Assembly: GCA_030998225.1 (NCBI GenBank)
Contig: JAPYXD010000680.1
Span: 10,044,001 to 10,108,000 of the forward strand
Source: Diplolepis rosae
Lineage: Eukaryota > Arthropoda > Insecta > Hymenoptera > Diplolepididae
Direction: 5' to 3'
Length of the DNA stretch: 64,000 bases
Positions 21,101-33,187 of this stretch are shown here, piece by piece; position 1 is the first letter of the stretch; each line of letters opens with the position of its first letter. Under the pieces are notes generated by a model that saw nothing but the letters and a program-made list of their open reading frames with translations, did no database searches and was not told the DNA's origin. A program made the position numbers and the translations under genes.

Positions 21101-22640
21101 GAGCAATACTGGTAGATTTATTTAGTTGAATTGAAATTAGTACAAGTAGAGTTAATACACCTAGAAAAAATTTACTTGATTTGACTAAACCATTTTATTC
21201 AATGGTTTTATTTATTGTTATTATTTTATTGCTGTCAAACAAAGTTTAACTGAAGCAACTAAAATATTTGTTTAATTTAGCCATATCGCATCCAAAAAAT
21301 CACATTTGGTTGCATAAAACCAATTTTTTCTTTGAATAACAAAAATTTTATATACCGTGTAATAAGAAAATCCTTTGATTTATACAATTAAATTTTAGTT
21401 GAATTAACTAAATATTTTTCTTGGTGTTATGAAATATTTACGTGATAGTACTCAGAAAAAAAATTTAGTTGATTTAATGAAACCATTCTCTTAAATAGAC
21501 CAATATATTTGGTTGTCACACACAACCCAGAAAAAAGTTTCTTTGATTAAAAAAATTTTCTTTGAATCAAACAAATTTGTGCATTGCTTTACGGTGAAGG
21601 AATGTTTCTTTGATTTATAGAAATTTCTTGTTTAATCTTTTTCCTTTGCATTAAAGAAATGAATGTAATAAAGGTAATAAAATAAAATAAATTTATTTTA
21701 AGTTTTTGCCAGTACTGTATTTGAGTCAAAAAATATTTTTTTAAATCAAATAAATAATGTTAAAAAACAATTCCTTTTATTTAAAAAAGGCTAAAAACGT
21801 GATGTATTAAAGTCAAATAAATTTATATTTGTTCCAAAGCTGTTTTTACTTCGAATCGAAGAAATGAAGTTAAATAAGGGATTTCTTAAATTTAAATAAA
21901 ACTTTTTTCTGAGTGAAAGTTCGACTGAATAAATTGGAATATTCGACTGAATAAACTGGAATATTCGTTTAATTTAACCAAATCGTATCCAAAAAACTAT
22001 ATTTAGTCACATAAAACAAATTCTTTGGTTGAACTGACACGATTTTTGTTGGATTAACCGAATATTACTTGATTTAACCAAACCATTCTATTTGATATTT
22101 GGTTGAGTCAAAAAAACTTTCAACAAAAAAACTAAAATATTTGGGTTTAAGAAAATAATATTAAAATAAACTGATTTGGATAGCATGAAACAAATTATTT
22201 ATTTGAATAAAACAAAAGCTTTGTAATCCATGATATAATAAACAAACAGAATCAGAAACTGATTGTTTTTTCTTGCTCCGTAAAGCAGATGAAAGAATAA
22301 TTATCACACTGATTAAATGGATTTTATAATTACAGTGTAATTATAATTACATCCAGCGAATAAAGGGTTTATTTAATTGAAATAAAATCAGTGATTTGCA
22401 CTTAATAAACAGGCAGGCAGTTGATATTATCTGATATTAGTTATGATCGAAACAATATTTTTTTCGGAAAAAATTCTGTCAACTGCAGCGCACGTTTCTT
22501 AGGTTGAAATGTATATAATTCAAATACTTCAAATTTAAATGAATGTTTCTTGAATGGATTTCGGGAACATCTCACTCAGTAAAACGTTGTTTACAATCAA
22601 ATAAATAAATAACTATAACAGTAATTTCATATTACAAGAT
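21100..22640. repeat. Array of CACTG-type AT-rich element remnants
   Basis: Words such as TTTGGTTGA, TTGATTTAAC and CAAACCATT recur, with TIR-like ends at 21450 (ACTCAGAAAAAAAATTTAG), 21529 (ACCCAGAAAAAAGTTTC) and 21905 (CTTTTTTCTGAGTG). 22330-22570 matches the left third of the large element K1 at 5815-6060. Individual elements could not be fully separated. Confidence 0.5.
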
Positions 22641-22647
22641 TAAAAAA

Positions 22648-24044
22648 TCTGCCCGCTTCGCGGGCACATTCTCTTTGCGCGCTTCGCGCGCAGCTCGCTT
22701 CGCTCGCAAGTTTGAGCGCGCCTAGGGCGCGCAATTCGATCGTCGCGCTTCGCGCTCGGTCTTGTGCTCTTCGCATACGTTTAAGTTTATTTCTTATAAT
22801 TTAATACTGAAGCTCAAACCAACTTAATGATATTAAAGATGATGTAAATTAGTCATTTTCTCAAATTCACTAAGTTTCTTTTTCAGATTAAGTGAAACAG
22901 GAAATTCAATTTACTTAAGGCTCTATCGGCCTTAAGGAATACATTCTCATCATGACACTCGCGCTTCGCGCTCGATTTTCTGTATGCATTTTTGTAACTT
23001 TTTAATAAATTACATGATTATTGATATATTTATTTTCTTCCAAATCTATTAAAAAGGAAAAACAATCGTAGACTTTATTTAAGGAAATGATTTTGCAGAA
23101 CAACGCTTATTTCGTATCACATATTTTGGTGAAAAAAATCGAATTTATTTAATATTAAAAATCGAAACATAAAATATACATCCTGTCGAGAAATTTATCG
23201 ATAAGAATGTGTAGACCTTATTTAGCCAAACAATTTTCATTTCAAAGTTTTTTTTGAATCTCACATATTTTGTCTAAAAAATGGAATTTTTTAATTTTAA
23301 TTGTATTTTTTGGAATTGAAACGAAAAATATATGTTTTATCAGAAACTGTGTGAGACAAAACTTGTAGATCTTTTTGAAACTAACAACTTTTTATTCTTA
23401 CGTTTTTTTCTTATTTTACATATTATTGTTAAAAAATTGAATTTTGGATTTTCAATACTTTTTTTTTTTAATTAAAAAGAAAAATATGCATCTTATGAAA
23501 AAATGTTGCAATTCAAATTTGTAGGACTTTATTTATTCAATAATATTGTATCATAACGTTTTTTCGTATCTCGTATAATTTAACTGGAAAATGGAATTTT
23601 GATATTGACTTTTTTCGAATTTGAATATGCTGTAATATTTCTAATTTTGCTTTAATCAAAAAATGTTATCAGGATAATTTTTAGAGACTTATGAGCACTA
23701 TCTAAAACCAGTATTGAAATTTTTGATTTTTTCAAAAAATTATTTTCAAAAACACAAAAGTGGTGCTCAACCCCTCAATTTTGATTGGATGTGGCTGGTT
23801 AACGAACTTGTCCTTACTTTTTCGGCTCCGATAAAGTATACCAAAGCTCAATTCAATCTGATAATTCTATCGAGAGTTATGTCGCACACGACCTACAGAC
23901 AGACAGACAGACACAGACAGACAGACACTTTCGTAAAAACCGTTTTTTCTGACTCGGGAGGTCTCAGAACGTAAAGATTTGATGAAATTTTCGAAAGTCA
24001 TTTTTCACATAAAACCAATACCTTCTCATCCATGATGAGAATGT
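22648..24044 (+). mobile_element. Rep-A copy 4, full length
   Basis: The most complete hairpin island in the window (22649-22760): GCCCGCTTCGCGGGC, GCGCGCTTCGCGCGC, GCTCGCTTCGCTCGC, GCGCGCCTAGGGCGCGC and CGCGCTTCGCGCTC in series. Then come the TTAAGGC hairpin, the AT-rich body, an extended (CAGA)n near 23895-23930, and the terminal hairpin with GATGAGAATGT. An intact TTTAAGGAAATG site lies near 23080. Confidence 0.87.
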
Positions 24045-25784
24045 AAAAAATATGCCCCAACAAAATATCTACTCTGTTAGAAATGTTCGGAAATTTACAA
24101 AATGTTTCTGTTGCAAAACGGTAACGTAAAATTTGACGATATTTACGATATTTTTGAGTAAAATTTTTTTTTAAAAATTTTCATATAATTTATCTTAAAA
24201 CTAACAAACTGCAACAGGGTTTTTATAAAATATATCTATCACAAAATTACGAGACTGTAACAAATTTCTTAATTACATGTAACCGCATAAAACTCCAGTT
24301 ACCCAAAACGTAGAATGTTTTCTGTTACAAGTTTCAGAGTTTCCAGATACAAGTATCGGAATATTCAATACTTTCTAACTGTAAATTGAGAAATTGTTTC
24401 TTAAATTTACTAAAAAGTAACTGAATTTCCTGATGAAATTTCATCTCAATTTTACGAAATTGTAACTGATTAAAACTTCAATTACTAGTTTCAAGAAATT
24501 ACCGTAGACATTTTTATTGTTTGAATCAATAATTATGAGATTAGTTATTCAAAGGACGATTTATTTCATCGCAGTAGATAATTATTCCATTAAAAGAACA
24601 TATTTTTAAATTTAAATAATTATTTCTTATCAATAATTGCATAAATTGTTAGCCTATAATAAATATTTTTTTAAGATCAAATAATACTCACTTATGTTTA
24701 AAAAATATATCTTTCAGCCTAAAAAACCTAAATTACTTGATCCCCGCATGAGAGAATTTCTCAATTCACATACGTGTTTATCACTTCAAAGAATCTCTTC
24801 CATAAAATTGAAGAAATATACCTTTGGACGCGGAAAAAATATTCAAAGAAACTAGATTCCCAGCCTCCAAGATATAATTTCTTTAGCTTAATAATTTTCA
24901 CATTCACTGCAAAGAAATTTTCCTTTATGGGACATTCTTTTGCAAATCGTACACTTATTTTGATTTCAGAATTTAGATTTGCATAAAATTTTTTTCATAG
25001 CTTCTTTTTAATAAATTAACCAACACGTATATCGGGATTTTCGAAAAAAAAATTTTTGAGAGATATATTGATTTAAACTTTTGATAAAATTGGATAAAAT
25101 GCACTTAAAATGTACTTAAAATTCATTATCTCCGGTTGAAAAATCAAATCGATCTAATTAAGTCTCAACTTTTATTAAATATGCGCTAGTTATATTGAGA
25201 CATATAGCGCATATGATACTATTTTTTCCAAATTTTTCTACTGAGGGGTTAAACATGCAAAAATTATTTAAACAATTGAATTGCTTATATCTGTAGTTAA
25301 TTAACAAAATAAAAAATTATGAAAATATTTATCTAAAAACCTAACGTAATAAGCTAAAAAATGAAACAGTCCCGAAATCGATTTGATTTTTTCAACCGGA
25401 GATAACGAATTTTAAGCACAAGAGAATTTACTATTTTGTCCAATTTTATCAAAAGTTTAAATTAATATATCTCTCAAAAAAAATTTTTTGTTCGAAAATT
25501 CCGATATAAGAGTCGATTAAATTAATAAAAAGATGCCACAGAAAAAAATTTAAGACTTTTAAAAATGTGAACAATTGTTTTTTTTTAATTCCGTACGATT
25601 TGCAAAAGAATGTCCCTTATATCATAGAAATATCACCAAAGGATTAAGTTTTTTGAATCATAGCATACATTTACTGAATCTGGACAATATTTATTAGACT
25701 GTAGTCAACAACTCTTTGGAACAATTAAAATTAACCAAAGAAACGCATTTCTTTGATTCCAGCAATTTTTATTTTCAGTTTATA
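24045..25784. mobile_element. K2, relative of the large CACTG-type element, composite
   Basis: 24580-24890 and 25650-25770 match the corresponding parts of K1 (GATATAATTTCTTT, CTGAATCTGGACAATATTTATT, AACAACTCTTTGGA). The matching parts are separated by the foldback at 24929-25616. The outer ends are not cleanly resolved. Confidence 0.45.
24929..25616. mobile_element. Foldback element with TTAT target duplication, 688 bp
   Basis: The left end GGGACATTCTTTTGCAAATCG is mirrored exactly at the right (CGATTTGCAAAAGAATGTCCC). TTAT flanks both ends (24925-24928, 25617-25620). Inverted similarity runs through much of the length, including AAATCAAATCGAT/ATCGATTTGATTT and TCTCCGGTTGAA/TTCAACCGGAGA. 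No coding capacity. Confidence 0.82.
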
Positions 25785-26213
25785 CGCGATGTCATTGAGA
25801 AAAATGATGAGAAAAAGAAAAAATTTGATTCTTGGTTTATAATTGGCATGAACGAAGTTGGTTGCAATTTGTTATATAAATTGGCGACAACACTATGGGA
25901 GGTCTTTGCTGGCCTTTTGCGTCCCATAAGGCGCGTGGCGCTGCTTATCAATCACTTTGATCGACCTACTCCTCGCTTCGATCATCTAATACCAATCAGT
26001 GTTTTATACCGTCTACCAGGGATCGCCAGCAGTGATTATTTGGGTGGTCCTTACATCGGGCCAGCAAGGTGCCAAGGTCTATTATTAGAGTCCATGGAAG
26101 CACGTGAAGGCATGCCTGGTTTCGCGTTCGAGGCTCTATATAACTATTGTAAAACAGAGGCTGGCTTCTTCGCGTTCGGCGATTGCGTGAAATTGCTCGC
26201 ATCGACGGAATAA
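25716..26213 (+). other. 165-codon open frame, doubtful gene
   Basis: The first 40 or so codons lie in repeat K2. From about 25850 to 26215 the DNA is unique and GC-balanced, and the frame stays open (for example PIRRVALLINHFDRPTP, ARCQGLLLESMEAREG). I recognise no domain, and a 79-codon frame is open on the other strand over the same interval. It could be a fragment of an exon or a conserved non-coding island; calling it a gene would be overreach. Confidence 0.15.
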
Positions 26214-26219
26214 CGATTA

Positions 26220-27028
26220 AGAGATGAACCGACACCGATCGAATCTTATTTCAATCGAGAATAATACTAGGGGGAGAAAATTAGCTCTACTTTCAGTCCG
26301 CTCAATTTTATTTTCATCCACTCTCTTATATAGTTGCAATCAGTTTTTTTTACTAATCAGTCGTTTTAAGTCACAATAACTGAGGAATCAATTAAAATAT
26401 ACTGATTGAAAGTTGGGGAGTAGGTTATTTAAGGTTAAATATTGATTAGATGTAGATTTATTTACTGCCAATAACGACATTTTTAATAATGGTCAATAAA
26501 TCAATGACATTTTTGAAAAAATTTTATGAGTTGACTTATCTATACTATTGCCTGATAGCATAAATATTCCTTTTTTCGGCATAGATAAAGTAATGTTTTT
26601 TCCATGAAATAACAGGAAAGGTAAAAAAAATTTCCATTCAATGACCTGGAGACGAAGTGCTTTTATTTATTATTGAGAAAAATATTGTGCAATGTACAAA
26701 TTCAAAAGTTTTCATAATTTTTGTATAACTTTGGAAATAATGAACTTTTTAAAACTTAGTTCTAATAAATGTATCAAAAGGATGATTATTTCGGAAGTTT
26801 TTCGAAAATTAATGAAACTCTTAAATTCGGACTTTTCTCGTAATATCTTCGTTAATAATCGACAAAAATATGTTGTTTTCAGGTTATCGAAAGCAGAATT
26901 GTATTACCTTTTATGTTACTTTCGGGAAAAAGTTTCCTTTATGTAGTATAAAAATTAAGAACTTTTATGTAAGTCACGAAAAACAGGTGTATTGATGCTA
27001 TTGAGCGGTAGTGTAAATGAATCTTGAG
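26220..27028. other. AT-rich unique DNA, nothing recognised
   Basis: The 84-codon frame at 26692-26946 is AT-driven with no motifs. No repeat ends. Confidence 0.4.
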
Positions 27029-27161
27029 CACCCAGAAAAAAAGAATTTGTTCTAAACAAACCATTTTGTTGAATAAACCAAAATCTTTGGTTTAACAAAA
27101 AAAATTAATTGGTTGAATTTACCAAAAAATTGGTCAACCCTACAATATTCAAATTCTTTGA
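27029..27161. repeat. CACCC-type element fragment
   Basis: Starts at a CACCCAGAAAAAAAGAATTTG end (about 27031) with AAACCA/TTGGTTT words, and is cut by the Rep-E insertion at 27162. Confidence 0.5.
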
Positions 27162-27165
27162 TTAA

Positions 27166-27792
27166 GGGGATCCGCCACCTTTATTATTTTTATTTTTTGA
27201 GTTTAGACCTTCCATATAATTCTTTTTCTCTTTATTACATTAATTTAGAAAGTTCATGCGGTTTTTTTTAAATTCCAGCACCTTAATGTATTTTTAAACT
27301 AAAAATTTTAAGTTTTTTGGATATTTTTGACCGAATAACATTTTTGTTTTTTAACCAATTGTCATGATTGTTTTTTTATTTTTTTCCTTACGATATGTAG
27401 CAACTTTTTGAGTATGGAAAATAAGTTAACATGACTGAAAAAAGTTATAAAAAAAATTAAAAAATAAATAAAAATATCCCAAAATATGAAAAAAAAATTT
27501 TGTAGTTATTTTTTTAGCTAGAGTACTTTTTATATCCAAAAGTTGCTACAAATTGTAAGGGACAAGGTAAAAAAAGAACCATGACAATTGGTTAAAAAAC
27601 AAAAAAGTTATTCAAATTTAAAAAATGTCAAAAAATACCCAAAAAACTCAAAATTTATAATTTAAAATTACATAAAGGTGCTGGAATTTTAAAAAAATCT
27701 TGAAACCTTCCTAAAAAAGGTACTAAAAATAAAAAAAATTATATGGAAGGTCTAAACTCAAAAAATAAAAATATTAATGGTGGTGGATCCCC
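27166..27792. mobile_element. Rep-E copy 2, TTAA foldback, 627 bp
   Basis: TTAA (27162-27165, 27793-27796) brackets GGGGATCCGCCACC and its mirror GGTGGTGGATCCCC. The arms pair for roughly 270 bases each (TTTTTTGAGTTTAGACCTTCC with its complement, ACCAATTGTCAT with ATGACAATTGGT). This intact palindrome is the reference for the rearranged copy at 12210. Confidence 0.85.
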
Positions 27793-27796
27793 TTAA

Positions 27797-28820
27797 TCGA
27801 ATACAATTTCAGGTCTACAGAATTTAACATTCCCATTAAAGTTTCTATTAAGGATGGAGGGGTATTTTTCATCTTTGTCCCAATTTAGCGGAAGCTTTTC
27901 ATAATTAAATCAGTTTTTTTCTTTCCTTAAGCTGCTATACGATAATCAAAAAAGTTTAAAATTGATATAGCAAAAGATAGTTCACTGAAAATTTTTCCAA
28001 TAAGGAATTCTTTCTTGAAAAAAAAAACATGGCAGCAATTATTTCTAGGTTAGGTATGTTATTCTTTAATTTTCTTTGATTTCTGACTCTCTTAATTTTT
28101 TTCTGTAATTAATATAACTAGAAAATGATATTTTATTACTCAAATTGCAATTTTCTTCCATGTCAAATTCTAATAGACTGTGAATCACGTTTACAAAATA
28201 CAAAATGCCCCAAACATCTCAGAAAACTTAAAAATGATTTTTTTAATATAGAACTCTATATTTCGTTTTTACCTTCAACTCCGGGGAATGAATCGTTATC
28301 TTCGAGCGAGAAAAACATGGAAAATGTGGGAAAAGTAGGAAATTTCGAATAAATCGATCGAGTTTCCCGCCGGACGCCAGGTGGGCCATCTGTAGAATTT
28401 GAGAGGAACCCAGAAGCAATGGGATGTTGCGTCGAATCACAAGAGATGGCGAGCTATGTCATCCGGTGGCCAAAAGCCTCAGGGGGTTGGAGGGGTGAAG
28501 TCGTTTCGGTGCTGCCATCTTTTTCTCCATCCCCCCCTTTCCAATGAGAGCGCAACACTGACCTACGCGTGGCCCGCGCCATCATAACATACCCAACACC
28601 ATAGCACCAGGATTTATGGCCTGTATCGCACCGCGGCATCTAAACGATAATTCGCCGTTAAACATAAACGGCTTATAAAAATGATTCTGCATAATAGAGT
28701 AAATATAGGCTGGATTTACACCGCCTGGATTTATCGATGCACTTATATCTAACCAATGACCTTCGTCTTCAAGAAGGTTGATTCAAATCTTCACTTTAAT
28801 TCACTCTTTTTATTTATTAT
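27797..28820. other. AT-rich DNA with GC-richer island at 28350-28740
   Basis: The island has short frames open on both strands (28399-28587 plus, 28454-28639 minus), neither with recognisable features. Possibly regulatory or an untranslated exon. Confidence 0.35.
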
Positions 28821-29520
28821 ATTCTCATCGCATATATGAGAAAGTACTATTAGATTCGTGTGGAATTTGGCATCTGCTTTTATTAAAAAATGTCCACACA
28901 TCATGACCCCCTGAATTCATAGGCGCCCAAATTGATAGGACTAGTCCGATTACCAGCTATATCCGACTAAAATTTCAAAAATTAGGGCATTGATGGGGTT
29001 TTTGATAAATAGATAGAAACAAAAAACTTACAGTATTTTAAAACTTGAGGAAATTAATAATAAAATTCCATTTTCCAGTCAAACTGTTCGTGATGCGAAA
29101 AAATATTATTTTTAATTTAAAAAAATATAATTGAAAATCTGAAATTCGGGTTTTTAGCCAAACTATGCGAGATAGGATAGAAACCTTGATACGCAAAATG
29201 ATTTACTTATAAACGATCTAAATTACATCATAAATCCTATTTTTTAGGAAAATTATGCGAGATACAAAGCCCGAGAATGAAAAATTATTTACTTAATAGC
29301 GCTTTACGATTTTTCATCTACACGTTTTTTTGAAAAGATTTATATTTTTAGTTTTAATTTTAAAAAATACCATTGGAAATCAAAAATTCTAGGTTTTGGC
29401 CAAAACTATGCTAGATACGAAAAAAACTTTAGAATGTAAAACTGTTTTTCTAAAAAAGCTCTACAAGTTTCATAAAACTTTCATGATTTTCATAAAAGTG
29501 AATAATGATTCTACTGAAAC
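28821..29520 (-). mobile_element. Degenerate Rep-A relic
   Basis: ATTCTCATCGCATATATGAGAAAG at the left recalls the Rep-A right-end hairpin. It is followed by GACCCCCTGAATTC, then inverted-orientation phrases such as AAAATTCCATTTTCCAG and GCGAGATACAAA. No hairpin island remains. An old copy. Confidence 0.5.
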
Positions 29521-29559
29521 AACTGTTTTTCAATTTAAAAAAAAACAATTACCCTGGGC

Positions 29560-30251
29560 AAAGTGCCAAAGAAAAATTTCTTTGATATAGGGTTGAAGAA
29601 GGAATTTTTTAAAATTTAAATAGTATATTGTGCAACTAGAGAAAATAAATGTTTTTCCCGTCTTGCACACGATATTTTATCTACTTGGGGTCAAAAAATT
29701 GATTATGTTTGCCTTTCAGTGGGCAATAAAATGTATTTTATGACCCGCTAGTAGAAAAATGTTTTTCCGTATTGCACTCGTTTTTTGCTGATGAGTCAAA
29801 AAATATATTTCTTTATCTCGCAAGGGCCAATAAAATGCACTTTATGACCCACTAAAAGTATAAAAAGTTTATAGTCCCAAAATTTTTTCTGTAATGTAAA
29901 ATTATCTTTTTTAGATTGAAGATAACTTTAACGAATAAAAATAACTTTTTTCAATTCAAAGAAACTGTTTTCTGAGTGTTGAGATCAAGAAAAAAATCAT
30001 CCGGTTAAAGAAACCCTATTTTTTTTAAATTAAACAATTAAACAGCTATGATTTCTCCACCAAACATTTAATTCTGATAATTTTAATTTCTTAGCTCGAT
30101 TTGGCGCAAATTTTCATAATATCGGTTAAAGCTTCACCCAGAAAAGTTTCCTTGATATACAGTCAAAGAAAAAATTTCTTTAATGTAAACAAATCTATTT
30201 ATTTGGATCAAAGAAATGTTTTTTTGATTCAAAGAAACTGTTTTCTCAGTG
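29560..30251. repeat. Mixed Rep-B and CACTG-type remnants
   Basis: 29622-29860 is Rep-B (AGTATATTGTGCAACTAG, TTTTTCCCGTCTTGCACACG, GACCCGCTAGTAGAAAAA twice). 29930-29980 ends in TTTTCTGAGTG. A clean 117-bp element occupies 30135-30251. Confidence 0.55.
30135..30251. mobile_element. CACCC/CACTG MITE, 117 bp, TT target duplication
   Basis: CACCCAGAAAAGTTTC at the left, GAAACTGTTTTCTCAGTG at the right, with TT on both flanks (30133-30134, 30252-30253). The interior has TTTCTTTGAT and GATATACAGTC words. Confidence 0.7.
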
Positions 30252-30253
30252 TT

Positions 30254-32265
30254 GAATAGAATGAAAAACTATGCTCGATTGTTAGTTTTGAAAGGAGAAT
30301 ATTATCAATCAGAAAACATTAGTACACAAATGTCGAGTGCGCATGAAAGAATCCAAAGTGAAAGTAAAGATAATCAAGGACGTGAGAATATTTACTGCCA
30401 CGGTATATACGTATACTGTTGCTTAAACCCGATATTGAAGCATCTGATTAAATCTGCATGAGTGATCACTGTAATTAGCCACACCCATAAACGTTTTCAT
30501 CAGCTTTGCTTATTAATGGCGCGTTTAGGGGCCCCATGCCCATAAAGAACAATAAATTATTACGTCCTATGCGTCGACGCACTCGTAAGATGAACTCGTG
30601 TTCATCGCATTGAGAATATAAAGACTGAACTGGCAATATTTGAATAACAAACGACATGCAAATTTATTTACATCCCAAGTATGTTTATAAATGTGAATTT
30701 ATTGTATTATATATTTTAAGTTTTTTTAGCCAATTTTTAAATCCTTCTCGTATTTACCAGCTCCTGCATTATAAAATCGTTTTATTGAATTCATAAAATA
30801 TTTTACTGACTTGACCAAATTTTTCGGTTAAATCTAGTAAATATTTGAAATTTATTAAAAGCAACTAATATATTTCGTTGGTTTAACCAAATTTTCCGTA
30901 TAACGACAAAATATTATAGTTAAAGATACAGAAATGTTTTTTCACTCAAATATTTTTCTGAGTGTCTTAAAGGTGCATTGAAGTCTGAATTCACTCAAAA
31001 GGTAGTTGAAAATTTCAAAAAAGACCTTTTTTCTAATGTTGCAATCTCAGATCTTGTAACATTCACGGAAGAGAATAATCTTAGTAGCTCGAGGACTCGA
31101 AGGAGATTTTAATTAAGCCCGCCTTTTCAATGTTTCATTCGATTAGATAAGCTAACCCCAACCATAGAAAATTCAGAACTCCAAAATACAATCCCTTTAT
31201 ATGGCATTTGAATTTTTTACGTCGGACAATACGAAGAAACAAAAAAGAACACAAAATTCAAATGACGACTACCAAGGCAATAAATATTCCAACGGACTGA
31301 AACGCCTCAATTCACAGCAAGGGAAAAGTTAAAAACATTTTAGAACTTCCGCAACTTCCCTAAAAAAATTCTATAAACTTTGAATTTGTGAAGTTGACTA
31401 CCGTATTCTTATATTTATATTTCATAATCAAATTGACACTTTTTATTTTTATTCCAGAATATTACCCTCATCTTTATGTTCCAACTTTTTATAAATTTGG
31501 AAATTGTGCATGAAAACTAAATATAAGACAATAAAGTAAATAAACTTATATATCAATAACTTACACTAAGGAATGGCACCCCTTTGAAAAAAGTTTGAAA
31601 ACAAATTGCCTCTGATGTGATCAAAGGATTCTTAGTACAAATATCTGTATCTCGAATTTCTTGTAAACCGGAATCTTACGTAAATTTTTTTTTATTTTTG
31701 TTTCTTTCAAGATCTAAATAAATGAGTTGGGTTTGACTAACCTGACTAAGACCTTTCATAGATGGCTCTATATGTGTAGACGACATATTTATTTTTTTCG
31801 AGATTTCTTAATAACTTGCCGAATGTAAGAAATCATCCTGAGGACTTTAGAAGTAGCCGACTCGACTTTTCCATCAGGGCAAGAAACACGATTTTCGGCT
31901 ACTTGTCAACTAAGGTTTTAGGGAAATGGAAGGAGGTGGAAGAAGGTGAGCATGTCAGGGGATGACGTCTAAATCTCCCTTTTCGTTTCACGCTGGCTGC
32001 CCGCCCTTTTGCTAGCTATGCTTTCCACTAGGGCGCCCCTTTCACCCCGCCCCTTTCCCTAAGGGTGGTACACCTTGTACAGTCCCTTACATCAGTTTAT
32101 TTTCCCATTCTAGGGTGTCCAGCAAATTCCTTTTATTGAATTCAATCCTCCTTTTATTAAAATAGTTTAAATATTCTACCAATTTTACGCTAAGTATAAT
32201 GAATAACATCGTTAATGTCAGGAGAGTATTTTTAAAATTTATATTTTTTTAAATAAAGGGAAATT
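30254..32265. other. Unique DNA; GC-richer patches, no gene recognised
   Basis: Patches at 30330-30640 and 31840-32110 are GC-balanced. Frames up to 70 codons are open on opposite strands without motifs. A CACTG-type end lies near 30950-30963 (TTTTTCTGAGTG). Confidence 0.35.
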
Positions 32266-32271
32266 CAATTT

Positions 32272-32640
32272 ATAGCCATGGATCAATCGGATCACGTGAC
32301 CAAATCCCTGTAAAAGTTCGTGCAAGATAACTTTTTTATTTCATAAAATATCTTCCTGAAAAGGAAAACACAACAAAAGGCAACAGAGAACGTCTGTCAA
32401 CTTCATTTGAGTTGACAGTTGACTCTGAAAATTTTGGAGAAATTTTCAGAATCAAATGTAATTGTCGATATGTCTTCTAATTTAAAAAAAAATATTTACT
32501 TAAAAGAAGCTAACATACGTGCATTATTTTTTTTACGTTTGCCAAATTTACAGATAGATACTTTTTAAATTAAAAAAATTATCTAATATAAACGAATAAA
32601 TGTATAATTTAGTCACGTGGGCCGATTGATTCATGACCTT
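32272..32640. mobile_element. Rep-F copy, eroded
   Basis: The left end TAGCCATGGATCAATCGGATCACGTGACC and right end GTCACGTGGGCCGATTGATTCATGACCTTA are inverted repeats. The TTAA flanks are degraded (TTAT-like). The right end matches the solo end at 14720. Confidence 0.6.
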
Positions 32641-32689
32641 ATATATATATTCATAAATTAAAATAGACGTTAGAGACGCAAGTTTTATT

Positions 32690-32830
32690 GACCCTCAATT
32701 TATAATAATACCGGTACGTTTCTGGAAAAAAAACTGGCATTAGGGTCCATTAATGATGAAGTCGATTTAATCAGACGTTTCGGCTCTAATCGGAGCTTAA
32801 ATTAGTGAATTTTTGAAATCTAAAAAATAC
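32690..32830 (-). repeat. Rep-G fragment with hammerhead-like core
   Basis: The minus strand reads CTAATTTAA, then a stem-loop GCTCCGATTAGAGC, then CGAAACGTC followed by TGATT. The stem II hairpin and GAAAC are intact, but the CTGATGA box is mutated. GTC after GAAAC is where the cleavage triplet sits in the short-stem-III hammerheads described from Penelope-like elements. A TTAGGGTCC phrase shared with the other Rep-G copies lies at about 32738. Confidence 0.45.
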
Positions 32831-32938
32831 AAAAAAGGAAAGTTTCTTGATTGACATTTTCTTAGAATAAAGTACTTAAGGAAATTGAAGAAAAGAGACA
32901 TTTTGTATATGACGAATTGGATAAGTTGAATATTTATA

Positions 32939-33185
32939 CAGAGAAAAATATTTATCAAAAATTACCAAACTTTTTGGAAACGCATGACAAATTCTGAAGT
33001 TACGTACTTTTTTCTAGCAATTCAACATCTATTGGGATCTCTATTATAGAATACGCTAAATTGCCAAAAATAATCATATCTAGATGGTCAAATGAATTGA
33101 ATTATTAGAAAATAGTACGTAGCTGCAGAATTTATCATGCGTTTCCAAATAGTTTGGTAATTCTTGACGAATATTTTTCTCCGTG
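32939..33185. mobile_element. CACGG-type MITE, 247 bp, TA target duplication
   Basis: The left AGAGAAAAATATT…ATTACCAAAC…TTGGAAACGCATGA is mirrored on the right. The right end is CTCCGTG, and TA flanks both sides (32937-32938, 33186-33187). The left terminus has lost about two bases relative to CACGGAG. Confidence 0.65.
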
Positions 33186-33187
33186 TA

